Assembly (NCBI RefSeq): GCF_051962475.1
Contig: NZ_JBQCCF010000013.1
Coordinates: 1 to 19,635, forward strand
Direction of reading: 5' to 3'
DNA from: Dyella_A sp051962475
GTDB lineage: Bacteria > Pseudomonadota > Gammaproteobacteria > Xanthomonadales > Rhodanobacteraceae
DNA length: 19,635 bases
Shown here: positions 1-7,752 of the stretch, piece by piece
Layout: every line of letters begins with the position of its first letter
Numbering within the stretch: the first letter of the stretch is position 1
Translations under genes and position numbers: made by a program
Notes under the pieces: generated by a model
What the model saw: the letters and a program-made list of their open reading frames with translations, nothing else
Told to the model about the DNA's origin: nothing
Databases searched by the model: none

Positions 1-2169
1 GTACTGACCCACCGCATCGGCTGGCTGACCCAGGTCGAGCGGGTGCCGCCGTGGGCGATCCTGGCGGTCACCTTCACCAACAAGGCCGCCGGCGAGATGC
101 GCGCGCGGCTCGGCGCGCTGATTCCGCAGAGCACGCAGGGCCTCACCGTGGGCACCTTCCACGGCATCGCCCACCGCCTGCTGCGCCGGCACTGGGCCGA
201 GGCCGGGTTGCCGGAAGGCTTCCAGATTCTCGACTCGGACGATCAGCAGCGACTGGTCAAGCGCGTGGTGGCCGGGCTGGGCCTGGACGACGCGAAGTTT
301 CCGCCGCGCCAGGCCGCCTGGCAGATCAACAGCTGGAAGGACGAGGGCAAGCGGCCGCAGAACATCGAACACTACGACCACCCGGTCACCCGCACCTTCG
401 TGCAGATCTACCAGGCCTACGAGGACGCTTGCCGCCGCGCCGGCCTGGTCGACTTCGCCGAGCTGCTGCTGCGCGCGCACGAGTTGTGGCTGAACAACCC
501 GGCCGTGCTCGAGCACTACCAGCACCGCTGGCGCTACCTGCTGATCGACGAGTTCCAGGACACCAACACGCTGCAGTACGCGTGGATCCGCGTGCTCGCC
601 GGCGCCACCGGCCAGGTATTCGTGGTGGGCGACGACGACCAGGCGATCTACGGCTGGCGCGGCGCGAAAGTGGAGAACATGCAGCAGTTCCTGAAGGACT
701 TCCCCGGCGCGCGCACCATCAAGCTGGAGCAGAACTACCGCTCCACCGCCACCATCCTCAAGGCGGCCAATGCGGTGATCGCCCGCAACGGCGGCCGCCT
801 GGGCAAGCAACTGTGGACCGACGGCGACGCCGGCGAGCGCATCGCGCTGTACGCCGCATACAACGAACAGGACGAAGCGCGCTTCGTCATCGAGCGCATC
901 CGCGAATACATCGACGAGCACGGCAGCGCGAAGGACTGCGCCATCCTGTATCGCTCCAACGCGCAATCGCGCAACTTCGAAGAGCAGCTCACCCAGCGCA
1001 ACATCCCGTACCGCGTGTACGGCGGCCTGCGCTTCTTCGAGCGCGCGGAAATCAAGGACGCGCTGGCCTATCTGCGCCTCACCGCCAACCGGCACGACGA
1101 CGCGGCCTTCGAGCGCGCGGTGAACACGCCGCCGCGCGGCATCGGCGACCGCACGCTGGACGTGCTGCGCCGACGCGCGCGCAGCGAGAACACCTCGATG
1201 TGGGAAGCCGCCCTGCACGAACTGTCCGGCACCAGCGAGCTGGCCGGGCGCGCGAAGAATGCGGTGAAGGCGTTCCTGGCCTTGATCGACCAGATGGCGC
1301 GCGACTTCAGCCCCGCCGGGGGAGAGGGTCGGGGAGAGGGGGCAGGCTCTTTCGACGATCAAGAGCCTCCCTCCCCTCTCCCCCAGGCAGGCTCAGGGGA
1401 GAGTAATGACAAGGGCCTCACCCTCGCCGAGCAGATGGACCACGCCATCAGCCACACCGGCCTGCGCGACTTCTACGAGAAGGACAGCCGCGGCAACGCC
1501 GAGTCGCGCACCGAGAACCTGGACGAGCTGGTCAACGTGGCCAGCCGCTTCGAGCTCACCCCCGACGACATCGACGCGGGCCTCAGCGAGCTGGCCGCCT
1601 TCCTCTCGCACGCCGCGCTGGAGGCGGGCGAAGGCCAGGGCGAAGCGTGGGACGATTGCGTGCAGCTGATGACGCTGCACTCGGCCAAGGGGCTGGAGTT
1701 TCCGGTGGTGTTCCTGGTCGGCCTGGAGGAAGGCCTGTTTCCCAGCCAGCGCTCGGTGGAAGACGAAGGCCGGCTGGAGGAAGAGCGCCGCCTCGCCTAC
1801 GTGGGCATCACCCGCGCGCGCGAACGGCTGTTCATCACCCACGCCGAGTCGCGCCGCATGCACGGCACCGAGATGCTGGCGCGGCCCTCGCGCTTTCTCG
1901 GCGAGATGCCGGCCGAACTGATCGACGAGGTGCGCCCGCGCGTGCAGGTGAGCCGGCCGCTGTATGGCGGCTATCGCGGCGCCGCGTCGGCGTCGCTGGA
2001 GGAGGCGCTGCCGGTGAAGCTCGGCCAGCGCGTGAGCCATCCCACCTTCGGCGAGGGCGTGGTGCTCAGCGCCGAAGGCGCCGGTGCGCACGCGCGGCTG
2101 CAGGTGAACTTCGAGAACGCCGGCAGCAAGTGGCTGGTAGCCGCTTACGCCAACCTGACGCCGCTGTGA
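1..2169 (+). CDS. uvrD: DNA helicase II UvrD, 5'-truncated by window edge
   Basis: UvrD is an SF1A 3'-5' helicase that removes UvrC and the incised oligonucleotide in nucleotide excision repair and unwinds DNA in mismatch repair. The frame is open from base 1 and aligns with E. coli UvrD from its THRIGWL-like stretch, so about 40 N-terminal residues, including the Walker A loop, lie outside the window; GTG at 43 is internal. Visible motifs are AVTFTNKAAGEM (from 64), LIDEFQDTN Walker B (541-567), VGDDDQAIYGWRG (622-663), QNYRST (730), LMTLHSAKGLEF (1666-1701) and VGITRARERL (1801-1830). The C-terminal Tudor-like region LGQRVSHPTFGEG...KWLVAAYANL is intact. The oddity is about 33 extra residues (SPAGGEGRGEG...GSGESND, about 1309-1410) relative to E. 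coli, within the 2B subdomain region. They are encoded by a palindromic repeat. Confidence 0.97.
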   Translation, partial: VLTHRIGWLTQVERVPPWAILAVTFTNKAAGEMRARLGALIPQSTQGLTVGTFHGIAHRLLRRHWAEAGLPEGFQILDSDDQQRLVKRVVAGLGLDDAKFPPRQAAWQINSWKDEGKRPQNIEHYDHPVTRTFVQIYQAYEDACRRAGLVDFAELLLRAHELWLNNPAVLEHYQHRWRYLLIDEFQDTNTLQYAWIRVLAGATGQVFVVGDDDQAIYGWRGAKVENMQQFLKDFPGARTIKLEQNYRSTATILKAANAVIARNGGRLGKQLWTDGDAGERIALYAAYNEQDEARFVIERIREYIDEHGSAKDCAILYRSNAQSRNFEEQLTQRNIPYRVYGGLRFFERAEIKDALAYLRLTANRHDDAAFERAVNTPPRGIGDRTLDVLRRRARSENTSMWEAALHELSGTSELAGRAKNAVKAFLALIDQMARDFSPAGGEGRGEGAGSFDDQEPPSPLPQAGSGESNDKGLTLAEQMDHAISHTGLRDFYEKDSRGNAESRTENLDELVNVASRFELTPDDIDAGLSELAAFLSHAALEAGEGQGEAWDDCVQLMTLHSAKGLEFPVVFLVGLEEGLFPSQRSVEDEGRLEEERRLAYVGITRARERLFITHAESRRMHGTEMLARPSRFLGEMPAELIDEVRPRVQVSRPLYGGYRGAASASLEEALPVKLGQRVSHPTFGEGVVLSAEGAGAHARLQVNFENAGSKWLVAAYANLTPL
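1312..1408. repeat. Palindromic repeat inserted in frame within uvrD
   Basis: A G-rich then C-rich segment interrupts uvrD without breaking the frame. It begins with a tandem GGGGAGAGGG (1319-1328 and 1331-1340, 12-nt period). It then folds: outer arms 1331-1341 and 1373-1383 are perfect complements (11 bp), inner arms 1344-1351 and 1361-1368 are perfect complements (8 bp), and the loop is 1352-1360. A further partial GGGGAGAG follows near 1397-1404. The encoded peptide is low complexity (Gly, Glu, Pro, Ser) and has no counterpart in E. coli UvrD. Repeats with GGGGAGAGGG cores are familiar as dispersed intergenic palindromes in xanthomonads; assignment to that family is my inference. Confidence 0.8.
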
Positions 2170-2195
2170 AGTAGTCCGGCGAGAGCCGTTGTCCA

Positions 2196-2222
2196 ACGCC
2201 CGGTTTTCACAACGTCGGGCGT
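2196..2222. repeat. Short inverted repeat after uvrD
   Basis: ACGCCCG (2196-2202) and CGGGCGT (2216-2222) form a perfect 7-bp stem with a 13-nt loop between the uvrD stop and the next gene. No T-tract follows, so an intrinsic terminator is not supported. It may be an RNA hairpin in the leader of the next gene. Confidence 0.35.
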
Positions 2223-2231
2223 CGGCAAGCC

Positions 2232-2570
2232 ATGACCGAATCCAAGCCGTCCAGCCGCCTGCTGGACCACGACCTGTGCGTGCACATCTTCACCGCCTCG
2301 GCCGGCATGGTCGGCGTGTGCCTGACCGTCATCGGCATCATCCGCGTGGTGATCTCGCTGCGAAAGGCCGACCTGTTTGTGGACGACCTGCTGGCCGGCG
2401 ACGCGATCCTCTACCTGATCGCCTGCCTGCTCTCCTACTGGGCGCTGCGCACGCGCAACCTCAAGCGCAATCACCGGGTGGAACGGGTGGCCGACGTGAT
2501 CTTCCTGGTCGCACTCACGCTCACTGCGATCAGCGCGGGCATGATCGCCTGGGCGATCTCGGTGCGCTGA
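2232..2570 (+). CDS. Small hypothetical membrane protein (112 aa)
   Basis: I do not recognise the family. The ATG at 2232 lies 62 nt after the uvrD stop, in the same direction, with no obvious Shine-Dalgarno. Three hydrophobic stretches suggest three membrane helices: residues about 20-42 (ASAGMVGVCLTVIGIIRVVISL), 54-70 (LAGDAILYLIACLLSYW) and 87-109 (VADVIFLVALTLTAISAGMIAWAI). A basic loop (RTRNLKRNHRVER) lies between helices two and three, suggesting that loop is cytoplasmic. It may be co-transcribed with uvrD. It faces hemY tail to tail, with only 18 nt between stops; that gap holds a small CGCG-CTTG-CGCG hairpin (2573-2584). Confidence 0.75.
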   Translation: MTESKPSSRLLDHDLCVHIFTASAGMVGVCLTVIGIIRVVISLRKADLFVDDLLAGDAILYLIACLLSYWALRTRNLKRNHRVERVADVIFLVALTLTAISAGMIAWAISVR

Positions 2571-2588
2571 AGCGCGCTTGCGCGAACG

Positions 2589-3842
2589 TCACTCACGCAG
2601 GCGCGGCACGCCGTGTTCGTCGCGATCCTCGATCGCGATCGGCCGCGTGTCGATCACGCCGGACGTCGCCGTGGGCACGCTCTGGATCACGTCGCCGCGG
2701 GTCAGCGCCAGCGCGTTGCGGAAGCAGCGCTGCGCCATCACGGCGTCGCCCTGGCCGGTCCACATGTCGGCCAGCGCCTCCCACGCGCCGGCACTGGGCG
2801 TGAGCGCAATCGAGCGCTCCAGGTGCTTGCGCGCCTTGCCCCACAGCTTGAGCTTCACGCACAGGCGACCCAGCGCGAGCAGCAGGCCGGCATCGTTGGG
2901 ATGGGCGTCCAGCCAGCCTTCGGCGCGGCGCAGGCGGGCCTCCAGATCCTCGTTGCCCAGCGCGCCCCAGGCCTGCACCAGCGACGACGACCACTCGCGG
3001 CGCAGCGCCGATTCCAGCTCGTCCATCGCCGGCAGGATCATGCCGAGCTCCGCCGCGCGACGCGCGTAGGCTTCCACCACCACCGGCGCGCGGCGCTGGT
3101 TCTTCGGCAGCTGCGACCACAGTGTGTTGAGCGCGGCGGCATCGGCGGCGGAGTGCACGCTGGCCACCAGCACCTGGTTCTCCAGCGCCTGGTAGTTGCG
3201 GCTGCCCAAGGCGGCGCCCTTCTGCAGCGGCGCCAGCGCGGCACGCGCGCGGCGGGTGTCGCCGGCGGCCAGCGCGGCGAGCGCCAGCTCGCGCCAGCCG
3301 CCCGGAGGCAGGCTGCCGTTGTCCGCTTCCGGGGCCAGCAACGCCACCGCTTCGGCCGGCTTGCCGTCGCGGCGCAGCAGCGCGGCGCGCAGCACCCGTG
3401 CGGCCTGCGGCACCGACTGCGCGGCCTGGTTGAGCGATTCCAGGGCGCGCGTGGATTCCCCGCGCCGCGCCGCCGCTTCGGCCGCGGCCAGCAGGGCCGG
3501 GCCCTGCAGCGCGTCCAGCCGGGAGGCGCGCGACAGGTCGCGCTCCGCATCGCCATTACGCCCCTCGGCTAGCGCCACCAGGCCATCGGCAAGACGGCGG
3601 CGGCTGAGCCGGCGATGGCGGCGGGTCAGCGCACCGAACGGCCAGCGCACCAGCTGCCACAGCGCGCCGATCACACCCCAGGCCAGCAGCAGGATCACCA
3701 CCGCGGCGAGCACCGTGGTCTGCACGCGCCAGCCGCGCAGGCGCACCAGCACGTAGCCCGGGTCCTCGGCGATCCAGTGCCAGCCGAACGCGGCCAGCGC
3801 CGCGATCAGCACCAGCAGGAGAATCCAGCGCCACAGCTTCAC
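2589..3842 (-). CDS. hemY: HemY-family membrane protein with TPR-like repeats
   Basis: The protein has 417 aa. Two N-terminal membrane helices (about residues 4-22 and 43-64) are followed by a long alpha-helical, Ala/Leu/Arg-rich region typical of tetratricopeptide-like repeats, as in the HemY_N/TPR proteins of gammaproteobacterial hem operons. These proteins sit in the inner membrane and are linked to late steps of protoheme synthesis, but no catalytic activity is established; this proteobacterial HemY is not the Bacillus protoporphyrinogen oxidase of the same name. The start is GTG (complement of 3840-3842), which overlaps the hemX stop as GTGA, indicating translational coupling. The stop is TGA at 2589-2591. 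It is the last gene of hemD-hemX-hemY. Confidence 0.92.
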   Translation of the reverse strand: MKLWRWILLLVLIAALAAFGWHWIAEDPGYVLVRLRGWRVQTTVLAAVVILLLAWGVIGALWQLVRWPFGALTRRHRRLSRRRLADGLVALAEGRNGDAERDLSRASRLDALQGPALLAAAEAAARRGESTRALESLNQAAQSVPQAARVLRAALLRRDGKPAEAVALLAPEADNGSLPPGGWRELALAALAAGDTRRARAALAPLQKGAALGSRNYQALENQVLVASVHSAADAAALNTLWSQLPKNQRRAPVVVEAYARRAAELGMILPAMDELESALRREWSSSLVQAWGALGNEDLEARLRRAEGWLDAHPNDAGLLLALGRLCVKLKLWGKARKHLERSIALTPSAGAWEALADMWTGQGDAVMAQRCFRNALALTRGDVIQSVPTATSGVIDTRPIAIEDRDEHGVPRLRE

Positions 3843-4939
3843 GGCTTCGCTCCCGCCGGCGCCGCGGCCGGCTTGAGCGCGTGCACGGCGCGCAGGTTGC
3901 GCAGTTCACCAAGCGCGGCACCAAGCGCCACCGGCTTGGACGGCTGCGCCGTCTTCGCCAGCTCGGCCAACGTGTCCTGGGCCTGCTTCACCGCCGCCGC
4001 GTTGCCGTCGAACTGGGCGGCGAGGCCGGCCTGGGCACGCTGCAGTGCGCCGAGGTAGCCCGCCTCGTCATGTGCCAGCAGCGCCGATTCGGCATGCGCC
4101 AGATCCAGCGCCACCAGCTCGCGGGTGAGTCGCGCGTCGGCGACCGCCATCGGCGCACCGTTGTCGCGTTCGATGCTGACTACACCGGCCAGCGCGTGGC
4201 CGATGCGCGCCCACACGCCATCGGCACTCGCCTCGGCAGGCGCATCCAGCGGCTTCAACGGCAGATCGCCGAGCTCGCCGCGCAGTTGCTGCAGCCGCTG
4301 CAGCGCGGCGTCGGCATGCACGCTGGCGCGCTGCTCCAGCGCTTCGCGCTCGGCGGCCACGCTCTGGCGCAGGCCGGAGAATGCGCCGTCATCCACCGAC
4401 GACAGCGCCTGATCGGCCAGGGCATAGGCCTTGGCCGCGCCGTCGGCGTCGTGGAACAGGTCGTAACGTTCCTTGCCCATACGCAGCAGGGATTCGGTCT
4501 CGTCCAGCAGCATCGCGTCGTGGCCCGAAAGGCTCTTCTCCGACAGCTTGGCCACCGCGTCCTCCAGGTTGCGCAGGCGCTCGTTCTGGCCGAGCAGCTC
4601 CTCGCGCATGCCGCGGTTGACGTCGTCGGCATCGCGCAGGCGCTCGCGCAGGGTGCGGCGCTCGGCGTCCATCGACTGCAGCGTGCTTTCCAGCGTCGCG
4701 GTGCGGGTGCTCAGGCCATCCAGTGTTTGGCTCGCGGCCGCGTTCGCGCGGGCCTGCTGCCACTGCTGCCAGCCCACGTAACCGACGCCGCCCGCGGCGA
4801 TCAGCGAGAGCAGCACTGCCAGCGCCAACGCGCCGCCGTGGGATCGCGGTTCGGGCGCGCGCGGCGAGACCGTACGGGCCGGGGACGGAACGCTCGCCGC
4901 GGGCGCGGCGGACTCGTGGGAAGTGGCGTCGTTGTTCAT
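3839..4939 (-). CDS. hemX: HemX-family protein (uroporphyrinogen-III C-methyltransferase-like)
   Basis: The protein has 366 aa. A Pro/Ala/Ser-rich cytoplasmic N-terminus of about 34 residues precedes one membrane helix (about 35-57, GGALALAVLLSLIAAGGVGYVGW). A coiled-coil segment (about 60-135, LSTRTATLESTLQSMDAERRTLRERL and onward) and a helical C-terminal domain with LLDETESLLRMGKERYDLFHDADGAAKAYALADQ follow, which is the HemX signature. Family members are often labelled uroporphyrinogen-III C-methyltransferase, but no SAM-binding CobA domain is present here, so the label describes family history rather than activity. ATG is at 4937-4939 with no clear Shine-Dalgarno. It is separated from hemD by 311 nt and coupled to hemY by a 4-nt overlap. 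Confidence 0.92.
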   Translation of the reverse strand: MNNDATSHESAAPAASVPSPARTVSPRAPEPRSHGGALALAVLLSLIAAGGVGYVGWQQWQQARANAAASQTLDGLSTRTATLESTLQSMDAERRTLRERLRDADDVNRGMREELLGQNERLRNLEDAVAKLSEKSLSGHDAMLLDETESLLRMGKERYDLFHDADGAAKAYALADQALSSVDDGAFSGLRQSVAAEREALEQRASVHADAALQRLQQLRGELGDLPLKPLDAPAEASADGVWARIGHALAGVVSIERDNGAPMAVADARLTRELVALDLAHAESALLAHDEAGYLGALQRAQAGLAAQFDGNAAAVKQAQDTLAELAKTAQPSKPVALGAALGELRNLRAVHALKPAAAPAGAKP

Positions 4940-5250
4940 GCGCGCATGCTAGCAGCCTGTCGGACTCGAGTTGGCCGGGCTGCGGAGCCCGTCCCTCAGG
5001 TCCGTGTGAAGCCGTTTCATGGCCTGTGGGGCCGTCATCGGCCGGCGAATATTCGAACGGGGGCCGGTCATGCAGTCGGCGGTTGCCTCGGCCATTCAAG
5101 TACGACAGCGGGGAACCATGCGCGCCCGTTGGCAGGTAGAAGACCCGGGGCGACCGCCGGCGACCAACGCGATGACCCTCCGCAATTCATCTGCAAAAGA
5201 GCAGGCACCGCACCGCCGTCCGTACAAACGACCGCCCGATGGCGCCAACC
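4940..5250. other. 311-nt gap between hemD and hemX
   Basis: I see no convincing gene on either strand. The open frames crossing this stretch are Pro/Arg-rich shadows of the neighbours. It contains a hairpin CGGGCT-GCGG-AGCCCG (about 4977-4992) and a perfect 10-bp palindrome CGAATATTCG (5046-5055). On the minus strand, just before hemX, TAGCAT lies close to the start and could be a -10 element, but I cannot pair it with a -35. The gap is unusual because hemD and hemX are normally close-set. Confidence 0.5.
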
Positions 5251-6024
5251 TCAGCTGGCAGCGAAATCCGCCCCGGCCGCCGCCACCAGATCAGCCGGCA
5301 GCGCCGACCGTGCCAGCACCAGCCGCGTCCAGCCCGCTTCGCGCGCAATCGCCCGCAGCCGCGGGCTGCTGACCACGGCGGTGATCCCGCGCAGCGCCGC
5401 CCACGCGTCCGGCGGCAACTGCTGGCGCAGGTGGCCGATCGCCTCGGCACTGGACAGCAGCACACACGCATCCGGTGGCAGCGCGTGCAGCAGAGGCTCC
5501 ACATGCCGCCGGTCCAGCCGCGGCGGCACCCGCTTGTAGACATGCACCTCGCGCAGCTCGGCGCCGCGCGCCACCAACGCCTCACGCAGCAGGCCGCGTC
5601 CGCCTTCGCCGCCGATCAGCGCCACCGAGGTGCCGCGCAGCGATTGCAGCGCAGGCAGCGCGAGCACGCCCTCACTGTCCTGCCGCGACGGCGCCAGCGG
5701 CGCACGCACGCCGGCGCGCGACAACGCGCGCGCCGTGCCCTGGCCCACACCGATGGCGGGGCAATCCGCCGGCAGCGGCTGCAGCGCGTGGGCGACTCGC
5801 ACCGCGGCGGGACTCGTGAAGATCACCCGCTCCGCGCGAAGCGCCGCGGCCAGGGCCGCGCGGGTGGCCGCATCGTCGATCGTGCGCAGCGCCATGCCCG
5901 GCACGTGCAGTGGTTGACCGCCAGCCGCGCGCACGCGCCGCATCATCGCGGCGGCGGCACCCACCGGGCGGGTGATCACCACCACGCGGCCATGCAGGTT
6001 GTGCGGCGCTTCGGGCTGGGTCAT
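5251..6024 (-). CDS. hemD: Uroporphyrinogen-III synthase
   Basis: HemD closes and isomerises hydroxymethylbilane to uroporphyrinogen III, the branch point of heme, siroheme and cobalamin synthesis, in the cytosol. The 257-aa length is normal for the family. Visible hallmarks are the N-terminal GRVVVITRPVGAAAAM segment, VIFTSPAAVRVAHALQ, AIGVGQGTARAL, LIGGEGGRGLLREALVARGAELREVHVYKRVPP, and VLLSSAEAIGHLRQQL with ITAVVSSPRLRAIAREAGW near the C-terminus. This family has low sequence conservation, so the call rests on this pattern plus the downstream hemX and hemY. ATG is the complement of 6022-6024. It is divergent from the thioesterase at 6174 across 149 nt that must hold both promoters. hemC is not adjacent. 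Confidence 0.93.
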   Translation of the reverse strand: MTQPEAPHNLHGRVVVITRPVGAAAAMMRRVRAAGGQPLHVPGMALRTIDDAATRAALAAALRAERVIFTSPAAVRVAHALQPLPADCPAIGVGQGTARALSRAGVRAPLAPSRQDSEGVLALPALQSLRGTSVALIGGEGGRGLLREALVARGAELREVHVYKRVPPRLDRRHVEPLLHALPPDACVLLSSAEAIGHLRQQLPPDAWAALRGITAVVSSPRLRAIAREAGWTRLVLARSALPADLVAAAGADFAAS

Positions 6025-6108
6025 GCGTGCGTCCCGTGGGCGGTGGGCAACGTAGAGAGACGAGTCAGGTATCGCCGTCGTGCGTCGCAGTCTAGCCGCG
6101 ATGGGCCG

Positions 6109-6114
6109 TACACT
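6109..6114 (+). promoter_or_regulatory. Candidate -10 element for the YiiD-type thioesterase gene
   Basis: TACACT followed by a GC-rich stretch lies 59 nt upstream of the ATG at 6174. No good -35 is visible at 16-18 nt spacing. TAGACT on the opposite strand, near 6092, could serve hemD. These are sequence guesses only. Confidence 0.3.
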
Positions 6115-6173
6115 GATCCGCCCTGCCGCGCCCCCACGTACGGCAGTGATCCATCCCCGCCACGAGTCACGCC

Positions 6174-6683
6174 ATGTCTGCCGCCCCTTCCCCCGCCCCG
6201 CATCCCGCCGACGACGCGGCCGAACTCGCCCTGGCCGAAGCGCTGGTGCAGTTCATCCGCGACGAGATCCCGCTCGCCCGCGCGATGGAGCTCTCGCTGC
6301 AGGCCTGGTCGCATGAGCACCTGAGCCTGGCGGTGCCGCTGGCGCCCAACGTCAACGACAAAGGCTGCGCGTTCGGCGGCAGCCTGGTGAGCCTGATGAC
6401 GCTGGCCGGCTGGGCGCTGGTGGAACTGGCGCTGCGCCGCCGCGGCGAGGATTGCGACGTGTTCGTGGGCGAGTCCACGGTGCGCTACCTCGCGCCGGTG
6501 TGGGACGACTTCCGCGCCGATGCGCAGCTGGCGCCGGAGGCGGACTGGACCGCCTTCTTCGACACACTGGCCGCCCGCGGCCGCGCCCGCATCGAGGTGA
6601 CCTGCGAGGTGCCGGGCACGCCCGGCAAGCCGGCGGCCACGCTGTCGGCACGCTTCGTCGCCAAGCGCCGCGCGCAGCCCTGA
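6174..6683 (+). CDS. Hotdog thioesterase, YiiD C-terminal-domain type
   Basis: The protein has 169 aa. A flexible Ala/Pro N-terminus is followed by a hotdog-fold domain beginning LALAEALVQFIRDEIPLARAMELSLQAWSHEHLSLAVPLAPNVNDKGCAFGGSLVSLMTLAGWALVEL. The N-x-N-D-K-G-x-A-F-G-G-S pattern is characteristic of the thioesterase domain found at the C-terminus of E. coli YiiD; here it stands alone, without the GNAT acetyltransferase half. The later segment CDVFVGESTVRYLAPVWDDFRADA completes the sheet. The expected role is hydrolysis of an acyl-CoA or acyl-ACP thioester in the cytosol; the substrate is unknown. ATG is at 6174. It is divergent from hemD and 72 nt upstream of a lipoprotein gene that appears to have its own promoter. 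Confidence 0.85.
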   Translation: MSAAPSPAPHPADDAAELALAEALVQFIRDEIPLARAMELSLQAWSHEHLSLAVPLAPNVNDKGCAFGGSLVSLMTLAGWALVELALRRRGEDCDVFVGESTVRYLAPVWDDFRADAQLAPEADWTAFFDTLAARGRARIEVTCEVPGTPGKPAATLSARFVAKRRAQP

Positions 6684-6697
6684 GCGATGCCGCGGGC

Positions 6698-6725
6698 TTG
6701 CCCGCCCGGCGTCATGCGGCACAAT
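6698..6725 (+). promoter_or_regulatory. Predicted sigma-70 promoter for the lipoprotein gene
   Basis: TTGCCC (6698-6703) and CACAAT (6720-6725) are separated by 16 nt and lie just upstream of the lipoprotein start. A Shine-Dalgarno-like GGGAGA (6741-6746) follows. This is a match by eye. Confidence 0.45.
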
Positions 6726-6755
6726 GCCCGGGCCTTTCTCCGGGAGACTCGCTCC

Positions 6756-7172
6756 ATGCGCCGCATCGCCACCCTGTGCGCCCTCGCCGGCCTCGTGCTG
6801 CTCGCCGGCTGCGCCACCGACCAGCGCAACACCACGCTCACCGCTACCCTCAACGCCTACGGCAGCGTCGTGCGCTGGGGCGATTTCGCCAACGCCGAGC
6901 AATTCGTCGACCCCAAGGTGCGCGAAGCGCATCCGCTCACGCCCATCGAGCTGTCGCGCTTCAAGCAGTACCGCGTCAGCGATTACGACGACGGCCAGGG
7001 CCCGGTGCCCACCGGCGAAAACGAGGCGCAGCAGGTGGTGCGCATCGGCATCGTCAACCTCAACACGCAGGCCGAGCGCACCCTGGTCGACAAGCAGACC
7101 TGGCGCTACGACCCCGAGGCCAAGCACTGGTGGCTCACCAGCGGCCTGCCCGATCTCACCACCGCGCGCTGA
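6756..7172 (+). CDS. Small conserved-type lipoprotein, function unknown
   Basis: Starting at ATG 6756 gives 138 aa. The N-terminus is a textbook lipoprotein signal: MRR, a hydrophobic core, then LAGC at residues 16-19 with Cys19 as the lipidated residue. Upstream ATGs in the same frame (for example 6687) would bury this signal, and GGGAGA sits about 10 nt before 6756, so 6756 is preferred. The mature part (LNAYGSVVRWGDFANAEQFVDPKVREAHPLTPIELSRFKQYRVSDYDDG...AQQVVRIGIVNLNTQAERTLVDKQTWRYDPEAKHWWLTSGLPDL) looks like a compact alpha+beta domain ending in a Trp-rich strand, reminiscent of NTF2/SnoaL-like folds; that resemblance is inference. No enzymatic motif is seen. Confidence 0.85.
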   Translation: MRRIATLCALAGLVLLAGCATDQRNTTLTATLNAYGSVVRWGDFANAEQFVDPKVREAHPLTPIELSRFKQYRVSDYDDGQGPVPTGENEAQQVVRIGIVNLNTQAERTLVDKQTWRYDPEAKHWWLTSGLPDLTTAR

Positions 7173-7192
7173 GCGCCATTTCCTGCAGCCCG

Positions 7193-7198
7193 TATAAT
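7193..7198 (+). promoter_or_regulatory. Consensus -10 element upstream of the rhodanese gene
   Basis: A perfect TATAAT, flanked as CCCG-TATAAT-CGCGGG, lies 54 nt before the rhodanese ATG. The position 17 nt upstream (7170-7175) overlaps the preceding stop codon and is a poor -35 match. The symmetrical CCCG/CGGG flanks may be incidental. Confidence 0.5.
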
Positions 7199-7251
7199 CG
7201 CGGGTTTTCCGCCCCACTCCCGCGGCCTGCGGCTGCCCCAGCGAAGCACCC

Positions 7252-7692
7252 ATGAACGATTTCCTGCACAAGCTGCCCACCTTCGTGGGCAACCATCTCG
7301 CGCTCTCGGCGCTGTTCGTGATCCTGCTGGTGGCGGTGATCGTCACCCAGCTGATGACCCTGCTACGCAAGTACAAGGAGCTCACGCCGGCCAGCCTCAC
7401 CTTGCTGATGAACCGTGAGAACCCGCTGCTGGTGGATATCTCCCCGCGCGACAGCTACGAGAAGGGCCACATCCCGGGCGCCAAGCACGTGCTGATGAGC
7501 CAGTTCGACCCGGAGAGCAAGGACCTGGCCAAGGCCAAGGACCTGCCGGTCGTCGTCATCTGCCGCGCCGGCCAGACCGCCCAGGGCGCGGCCCAGCGCC
7601 TGGTGAAAGCCGGCTTCCAGAAGGTCTACTTCCTCGGCGGCGGCATGGGCGCGTGGACCCAGGCGCAGTTGCCGGTGGCGAAGGGGAAGTAA
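7252..7692 (+). CDS. Membrane-anchored rhodanese-like protein (YibN type)
   Basis: The protein has 146 aa. One membrane helix (about residues 15-37, HLALSALFVILLVAVIVTQLMTL) anchors a single rhodanese domain, here probably cytoplasmic, with LLVDISPRDSYEKGHIPGAKHV and the active-site loop at Cys104 (VVVICRAGQTAQGAA), followed by GFQKVYFLGGGMGAW. The domain is complete and the catalytic cysteine is present, so sulfurtransferase or persulfide-carrier activity is plausible; the physiological acceptor is unknown. The architecture is that of E. coli YibN. In enterobacteria yibN is followed by grxC, secB and gpsA. Here it is followed by a terminator and an accessory island, so that linkage is absent from this window. 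Confidence 0.93.
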   Translation: MNDFLHKLPTFVGNHLALSALFVILLVAVIVTQLMTLLRKYKELTPASLTLLMNRENPLLVDISPRDSYEKGHIPGAKHVLMSQFDPESKDLAKAKDLPVVVICRAGQTAQGAAQRLVKAGFQKVYFLGGGMGAWTQAQLPVAKGK

Positions 7693-7722
7693 GGCCCAAA
7701 GCCTCGCTAAACGTTGAAACAC

Positions 7723-7746
7723 CCGACCTGGCGCGATGCCGGTCGG
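7723..7746 (+). repeat. Hairpin between rhodanese stop and terminator
   Basis: CCGACC (7723-7728) pairs perfectly with GGTCGG (7741-7746) around a 12-nt loop. There is no T-tract. Together with the terminator hairpin 7 nt further on, it gives a tandem two-hairpin 3' end to the rhodanese transcript. Confidence 0.5.
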
Positions 7747-7752
7747 AACAGG

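Noticed and set aside
1..42. GTG at 43 as the start of uvrD
   Set aside because: The frame is open to base 1, and the upstream codons (VLTHRIGWL) align with E. coli UvrD, so the gene begins before the window.
5046..5055. CGAATATTCG palindrome as an operator
   Set aside because: A single 10-bp palindrome without a matching regulator or second copy in the window; recorded only as part of the gap.
4389..5099. Minus-strand frame spanning the hemD-hemX gap and part of hemX
   Set aside because: It overlaps hemX in another frame, and its residues in the gap are Arg/Pro/Gly-rich with no domain pattern.
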